64,000 nt of DNA from Trichococcus collinsii (GTDB taxonomy: Bacteria; Bacillota; Bacilli; Lactobacillales; Aerococcaceae). A program made the position numbers and the translations under genes. Below, in pieces: positions 60,655 to 64,000 of this stretch (the stretch's first letter is position 1; each line of letters starts with the position of its first letter). Location: contig NZ_FNQH01000003.1 of the NCBI RefSeq assembly GCF_900107505.1, positions 62,001 to 126,000 on the forward strand, written 5' to 3'. The notes under the pieces are model-generated. The model worked only from the letters and a program-made list of their open reading frames with translations, was not told the origin of the DNA and made no database searches.

Positions 60655-60780
60655 GATGAATTGCGGGTAGGGGGCGAGCACTAACGAAATTTAGGAACAA
60701 CCAGCCCGGGTCTGGCTGGATGGGCCTAAATAGCGTTAGGCGGAACCCCCTGCTTTTCAGAACGCGTCTGCGTTGAACAA
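60655..60780 (+). repeat. Family B structured repeat, copy 3 (after gatB)
   Basis: GAGCACTAA (60676-60684) and TTAGGC (60736-60741) are conserved. Outer helix TAGGGGG / CCCCCT, next CTAACG / CGTTAG, inner TTTAGG / CCTAAA, apical CCAGCC / GGCTGG. It ends in TTCAGAACGCGT. It lies six bases after the gatB stop and before an ordinary terminator. Confidence 0.78.
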
Positions 60781-60785
60781 CATTC

Positions 60786-60818
60786 AAGCCAACTTCCTTC
60801 GGGAGGTTGGCTTTTTTT
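60786..60818 (+). terminator. Terminator of gatCAB
   Basis: AAGCCAACTTCC / GGAGGTTGGCTT around TTCG, with a T run. Confidence 0.93.
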
Positions 60819-60897
60819 CTGAAATAATATACTCTAAAAAAAATCGTAATAAACCTATTTTTTCCCAGTTCAAGAATTAGTATTATTATGATTTAGG

Positions 60898-60906
60898 TGA
60901 TATAAT
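60898..60906 (+). promoter_or_regulatory. Extended -10 promoter of dagK
   Basis: TGA-TATAAT lies 77 bases before the start codon; TTAGTA (60877-60882) is a poor -35 at 18 bases. Confidence 0.6.
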
Positions 60907-60983
60907 CAGTAATTGAGTGGTTTGACAAGAAAAGATTAATTGTGACCTATATAATAGATGAGCCTAGAAAGATGAGGAAAAGA

Positions 60984-62015
60984 ATGAGAGCAAGAGTAAT
61001 TTACAATCCTACTTCCGGAAGAGAAATGCTGAAAAAAAGCATGATTGACATCCTTCAAATATTGGAAGAAGCAGGCTATGAGGCCAGTGCATATGCCACG
61101 ACGCCTGAACCCCTTTCCGCGACCAAAGAAGCGGAACGTGCCGCTTTGGCCGGATTCGACCTGATTGTTGCAGCAGGCGGAGACGGAACCGTAAACGAAG
61201 TCGTCAACGGCATCGCCGGATTGGACCACAGACCGACAGTCGGTATCATACCTGCAGGGACCACAAATGACTATGCCCGTGCTTTGAAGATTCCGCGCTC
61301 GAACCTATTGGATGCAGCCCGCGTCATCGCTGATGGAAATGTCATCCCGATGGATATCGGTCAAGCCAATGGTACTTATTTCATAAATATCGCAGCAGGT
61401 GGCTATCTGACGGATTTGACCTACGACGTCCCTGCGAAGCTGAAGACCATTTTTGGCTACCTTGCCTATCTGGTGAAAGGCGCCGAAAAAATCCCGCAGC
61501 TCAAACCGATGCACATGCGCATCGAATATGAAGGCGGCGTATACGACGGCATGGCTTCCATGTTCTTTGTGGCCTTGACCAACTCGGTCGGTGGCTTTGA
61601 GACGATCGATCCGAACATCGTTTTGGGGGATGGCAAGTTCACTCTTTTTGTCGTGAAGACAGCGAACATCTTCGAAATCCTGCAACTTTTGGCCCAAGTG
61701 TTGAACGGGGGCAGACATCTCGAAAATTCGAACGTCCTCTATACACATACCAGCTTTGTGAAAGCAGAATCCATGGATGGTTCGCGTTTGATGATCAACT
61801 TGGATGGGGAGTACGGCGGTGATGCACCGACAACATTCACGAACCACCAGCAGCACATCAAAATCATCGGCAACACTTCCGATTACGCTGATCCAATCGA
61901 AGAAGTCGATGAAGGCATTCTGGAAGGTGCCGGCACAGGCTTCATGAAGGAAGTTGAAACCTTGCACCCGGATGAAGTGAACGACAAACGTTTGCCTTAC
62001 GACGGCAAGAACTAA
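60984..62015 (+). CDS. dagK: Diacylglycerol kinase (DagK/YerQ family)
   Basis: A 343-residue soluble lipid kinase. RARVIYNPTSGREMLKK at the start, ATP site GGDGTVNEVVNGI (about 65-77), IPAGTTNDYARAL and FFVALTNSVGGFE fit the family. It recycles diacylglycerol left by lipoteichoic acid synthesis into phosphatidic acid, which fits with the LTA synthase-type gene at 29-31 kb. GAGGAAAAG lies before the ATG at 60984; the longer frame from 60942 lacks a site. The gatCAB-dagK-rlmCD order is conserved with B. subtilis. Confidence 0.94.
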   Translation: MRARVIYNPTSGREMLKKSMIDILQILEEAGYEASAYATTPEPLSATKEAERAALAGFDLIVAAGGDGTVNEVVNGIAGLDHRPTVGIIPAGTTNDYARALKIPRSNLLDAARVIADGNVIPMDIGQANGTYFINIAAGGYLTDLTYDVPAKLKTIFGYLAYLVKGAEKIPQLKPMHMRIEYEGGVYDGMASMFFVALTNSVGGFETIDPNIVLGDGKFTLFVVKTANIFEILQLLAQVLNGGRHLENSNVLYTHTSFVKAESMDGSRLMINLDGEYGGDAPTTFTNHQQHIKIIGNTSDYADPIEEVDEGILEGAGTGFMKEVETLHPDEVNDKRLPYDGKN

Positions 62016-62030
62016 CAATTGAAAATAGAA

Positions 62031-62080
62031 AGAATGCCCGGCCTCTCGGTCTTAATATGAGAGGTATCGGGCATTTTTTG
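62031..62080 (+). terminator. Terminator after dagK
   Basis: AATGCCCG / CGGGCATT outer stem, CCTCTC / GAGAGG inner stem, T run. Confidence 0.92.
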
Positions 62081-62087
62081 TTATACT
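62079..62087 (+). promoter_or_regulatory. Extended -10 promoter of the thioredoxin-like lipoprotein gene
   Basis: TGT-TATACT begins at the end of the dagK terminator T run and lies 38 bases before the start codon. Confidence 0.55.
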
Positions 62088-62125
62088 GAGAAAAAGAAGC
62101 TTTCACACAAAAGGGGACTTGCCGC

Positions 62126-62536
62126 ATGCTGAAAAAACAGAAAAAATTTTTGTCCATCTTATTTTTTAGCGGATTGCTTATGCTGCTTGTGGCCTGCGTG
62201 AAAACAGAAAATTCCCCGATCGTGGCCATCGCAAATGAATCGGAATACGAAGAAGTGGTAGCTCTGGATGAGGCCTACCTCTATTTCGGCTTCGATGATT
62301 GTCCTTACTGCAAGGAATTCCGTCCGATACTGGAAGAAAAATTGACGGAAGCCGGGCAGACTGCTTATTATTACAACACGAAAAAGCGTTTCAATGATGC
62401 CAACTATGATGAGGTGCTGGATACCTACGGCGTTGAGTTTGTTCCGCTTTTGATCAAGCTGGAGGATGGGAAGGCGGTTGGGTCGGTCAATCTTGACACC
62501 GTTGCAGACCTGCCTGCATTATTGACGGCACAATAG
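62126..62536 (+). CDS. Thioredoxin-fold lipoprotein
   Basis: A 136-residue lipoprotein. Lipobox LLVAC places the lipidated Cys at 24. The redox motif is FDDCPYCKEF (Cys59 and Cys62), followed by the cis-Pro region YGVEFVPLLIKLEDG. It should sit outside the membrane as a thiol-disulfide oxidoreductase; the family resembles bacteriocin transport accessory proteins (PedC-like), but no bacteriocin gene is near. AAAGGGGA precedes the ATG. It has its own promoter and is an insertion into the conserved dagK-rlmCD pair. Confidence 0.85.
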   Translation: MLKKQKKFLSILFFSGLLMLLVACVKTENSPIVAIANESEYEEVVALDEAYLYFGFDDCPYCKEFRPILEEKLTEAGQTAYYYNTKKRFNDANYDEVLDTYGVEFVPLLIKLEDGKAVGSVNLDTVADLPALLTAQ

Positions 62537-62570
62537 TAGGAGAGAATGCCTGAGAATGTCCGATAACCGC

Positions 62571-62606
62571 AAAAAATGGGCTGCCCCAACCGGGGCAGCC
62601 CATTCG
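62571..62606 (-). terminator. Terminator of the VOC protein gene
   Basis: AATGGGCTGCCCC / GGGGCAGCCCATT around AACC. On the minus strand it is followed by a T run, right after the stop of the VOC gene. It may also end the plus-strand transcript. Confidence 0.9.
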
Positions 62607-62608
62607 TA

Positions 62609-63007
62609 TTATTTCCAAACCAATTGCCAAGTAACTCCGAATTGATCGGTCACCCAAGCTACCGCGCGCAATTCGCCGACTGCTTCAGGCCCCATCATAA
62701 CAACGCCATCCGCGGATAAGGAATCAAAGTAGTTGTCGAAGCTAGCTTCATCTTCGCAGTCCACGTAGAGGGAAACGGCCCAAGTCATATCCGGCAAGAA
62801 ATCCTCTTCCATGTCCATTGCCATGATTTCCTGTCCATTCAAAACAAACTGTTCATTGATTACGCGACCTCCTTCCCCGTGTTCATCCTCATCGATTTTG
62901 GTGAGAGAGGTCACGCTGGAATTCGGGAAAATGGAAACATAAAAATGCATCGCTGCTTCTGCAGTTCCCGGTAACGTCAAAAAGGGAATAATCCGTTGTC
63001 CGCTCAT
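62609..63007 (-). CDS. VOC family protein (PhnB/DUF1338-like glyoxalase fold)
   Basis: A 132-residue protein of the vicinal oxygen chelate superfamily, PhnB-like subgroup: RIIPFLTLPGTAEAAMHFYVSIFPNSSV at the start, FVLNGQEIMAMD in the middle and WVTDQFGVTWQLVW at the end. The group holds enzymes and binding proteins of many kinds, so no reaction can be assigned. GAGGATG lies before the ATG on the minus strand. Confidence 0.8.
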   Translation of the reverse strand: MSGQRIIPFLTLPGTAEAAMHFYVSIFPNSSVTSLTKIDEDEHGEGGRVINEQFVLNGQEIMAMDMEEDFLPDMTWAVSLYVDCEDEASFDNYFDSLSADGVVMMGPEAVGELRAVAWVTDQFGVTWQLVWK

Positions 63008-63181
63008 TTTGTCATCCTCGCTTTCTACCTATACCTGTCAGTAACTGGTCTATATACTTCCATTATACTGAATAAGGTTGGAACTTCCTATCGATAAGAC
63101 GCGTCGCATCAGGCGATATTATGAGAAAGTACTTATTTTTTCCAAACAAATGGGCTTGCTGTATCGAGACCCCTTCTTTTT

Positions 63182-63190
63182 TGGTATAAT
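63182..63190 (+). promoter_or_regulatory. Extended -10 promoter of rlmCD
   Basis: TGG-TATAAT lies 36 bases before the start codon. Confidence 0.6.
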
Positions 63191-63226
63191 GAATCCGAAT
63201 GAAAAATTATGAACTGAGGAGCACAT

Positions 63227-64000
63227 ATGAAAAAACAATATACGGTAGCACCGGTAATAAAAAATGAGAAGATGACTGTAACATTTGAGGACTTAACGTC
63301 AGAAGGTATGGGTGTCGCAAAAGTTGAGGGTTATCCATTATTTGTAGCGGATGGACTACCGGGTGAACGGGCCACCATCAAAGTGACGAAAGTCGGCAAA
63401 TCGTTTGGATTTGCCCGGATTGAGGAAAGACTGAGCAGTTCTCCTGACCGTATTCCAACACGCGATGTTAAAGGAACACGCGTTGGTACGATGCCATTGC
63501 AGAATCTGCGTTACTCTGCCCAATTGGCTTTCAAAAAGAACAACGTCGAACAAGTGATGAAGCGCATTGCTAAAATGCCTGAAGTCGAAGTCAAACCGAC
63601 AATCGGAATGGAAAATCCATGGGGATACCGCAACAAAGCACAAATCCCAGTACGTCAAAAAGACGGCAAATTGGTTACCGGATTCTTCCGCACTAACACA
63701 CATGAATTGATCCCGATGGAAAACTTCCAGATCCAGGATCCAAAAATCGATGAAGCCATCGTAAAAGTTCGTGATATTCTGCAAGAATTCAATGTGAAAG
63801 CATACGATGAGAAGAAACATACCGGAAATATCCGTCACATCATGATCCGCCGCGGCTATTACACAGGTGAAATGATGATTGTCTTGGTGACGCGTACGGC
63901 GAAATTGTTCCCGCAAAGCAAAATCATTCCAGCTATCTTGGAAGCTTTACCCGAAGTGGTCAGCATCGTCCAAAACGTGAACCCGAAACAAAACAATGTC
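63227..64000 (+). CDS. rlmCD: 23S rRNA (uracil-5-)-methyltransferase RlmCD, N-terminal part (partial)
   Basis: The reading frame is open from the ATG at 63227 (GAGGAG five bases before it) to the window end, 258 codons. An N-terminal TRAM domain (VTFEDLTSEGMGVAKVEGYPLFVADGLPGE region) binds RNA. The next segment RVGTMPLQNLRYSAQLAFKKN matches the place where many RumA-family enzymes have CGGCQLQHLSYEAQL, so the Fe-S cluster cysteines are missing. The central domain follows (NPWGYRNKAQIPVRQ). The SAM domain and catalytic Cys lie beyond the window. Gene order after dagK fits B. subtilis yefA (rlmCD). Confidence 0.93.
   Translation, partial: MKKQYTVAPVIKNEKMTVTFEDLTSEGMGVAKVEGYPLFVADGLPGERATIKVTKVGKSFGFARIEERLSSSPDRIPTRDVKGTRVGTMPLQNLRYSAQLAFKKNNVEQVMKRIAKMPEVEVKPTIGMENPWGYRNKAQIPVRQKDGKLVTGFFRTNTHELIPMENFQIQDPKIDEAIVKVRDILQEFNVKAYDEKKHTGNIRHIMIRRGYYTGEMMIVLVTRTAKLFPQSKIIPAILEALPEVVSIVQNVNPKQNNV

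Noticed and set aside
62126-62536. Bacteriocin accessory gene
   Set aside because: The thioredoxin fold is similar to PedC-like proteins, but there is no bacteriocin, immunity or ABC exporter gene around it.

Overview
The window comes from a low-to-mid GC Firmicute of the order Lactobacillales. Gene content and order match Bacillus/Enterococcus-type chromosomes: uvrA, yvlBCD-like, hprK-lgt-ppaX, gpsA-galU, trxB, pgcA; rapZ-yvcK-whiA; livJHMGF-acuB; pcrA-ligA-camS-gatCAB-dagK-rlmCD. The moderate GC of the coding regions, compared with AT-rich Carnobacterium, makes a Carnobacteriaceae member such as Trichococcus my best guess. That is inference from composition and synteny, not a proven placement. 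The window is ordinary core chromosome: I see no prophage, transposase, CRISPR array, rRNA or tRNA.

Layout. 0-4.5 kb: end of pstB, phoU, a CzrA-like zinc-sensor repressor, and uvrA behind a LexA box. 5-7.2 kb: envelope-stress style trio (DUF4097 protein, PspC protein, small membrane protein). 7.4-15 kb: hprK, lgt, ppaX, gpsA, galU, trxB, pgcA, which link carbon-catabolite signalling, lipoprotein maturation, phospholipid precursor and UDP-glucose supply. 15-21.3 kb, minus strand: azoreductase, asnB and the four-gene OpuC osmoprotectant ABC importer. 21.6-26.8 kb: glpK with a cre site, rapZ-yvcK-whiA, and a short ssb. 27-35.7 kb: a two-component system, a lipoteichoic acid synthase-type enzyme, VanZ, RlmI, a flavoprotein and a nitroreductase. 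35.8-41 kb: a MacB-like ABC transporter with a very long coiled-coil permease, and an aromatic acid exporter domain protein. 41-47 kb: the branched-chain amino acid importer livJHMGF plus a CBS-ACT protein, preceded by a Leu/Ile-rich leader ORF. 47-51.3 kb: an unrecognised small protein, two peptidoglycan hydrolases, a degenerate PurK-like protein and a GntR regulator. 51.7-64 kb: pcrA-ligA-camS, gatCAB, dagK, a thioredoxin-like lipoprotein, a VOC protein and the start of rlmCD.

The most unusual material is non-coding. Two families of dispersed, structured intergenic elements occur. Family B has three copies, each directly 3' of the last gene of a unit (glpK, acuB-like, gatB). It keeps the motifs GAGCACTAA and TTAGGC while the flanking helices change in a compensatory way, which suggests a structured RNA or DNA element under selection. 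Family A has two copies (before the yvlB-like gene and after camS), with a conserved core TTGCRCTCTACGATGCTCA between inverted arms. Other leads are interleaved inverted repeats upstream of opuCA, a GlpK with Asp at the PTS-phosphorylated His position, an RlmCD without Fe-S cysteines, a PurK paralogue without its glycine-rich loop, and a possible C-rich small RNA near 34.9-35.0 kb.

All calls were made by reading the sequence. No database search or folding program was run.
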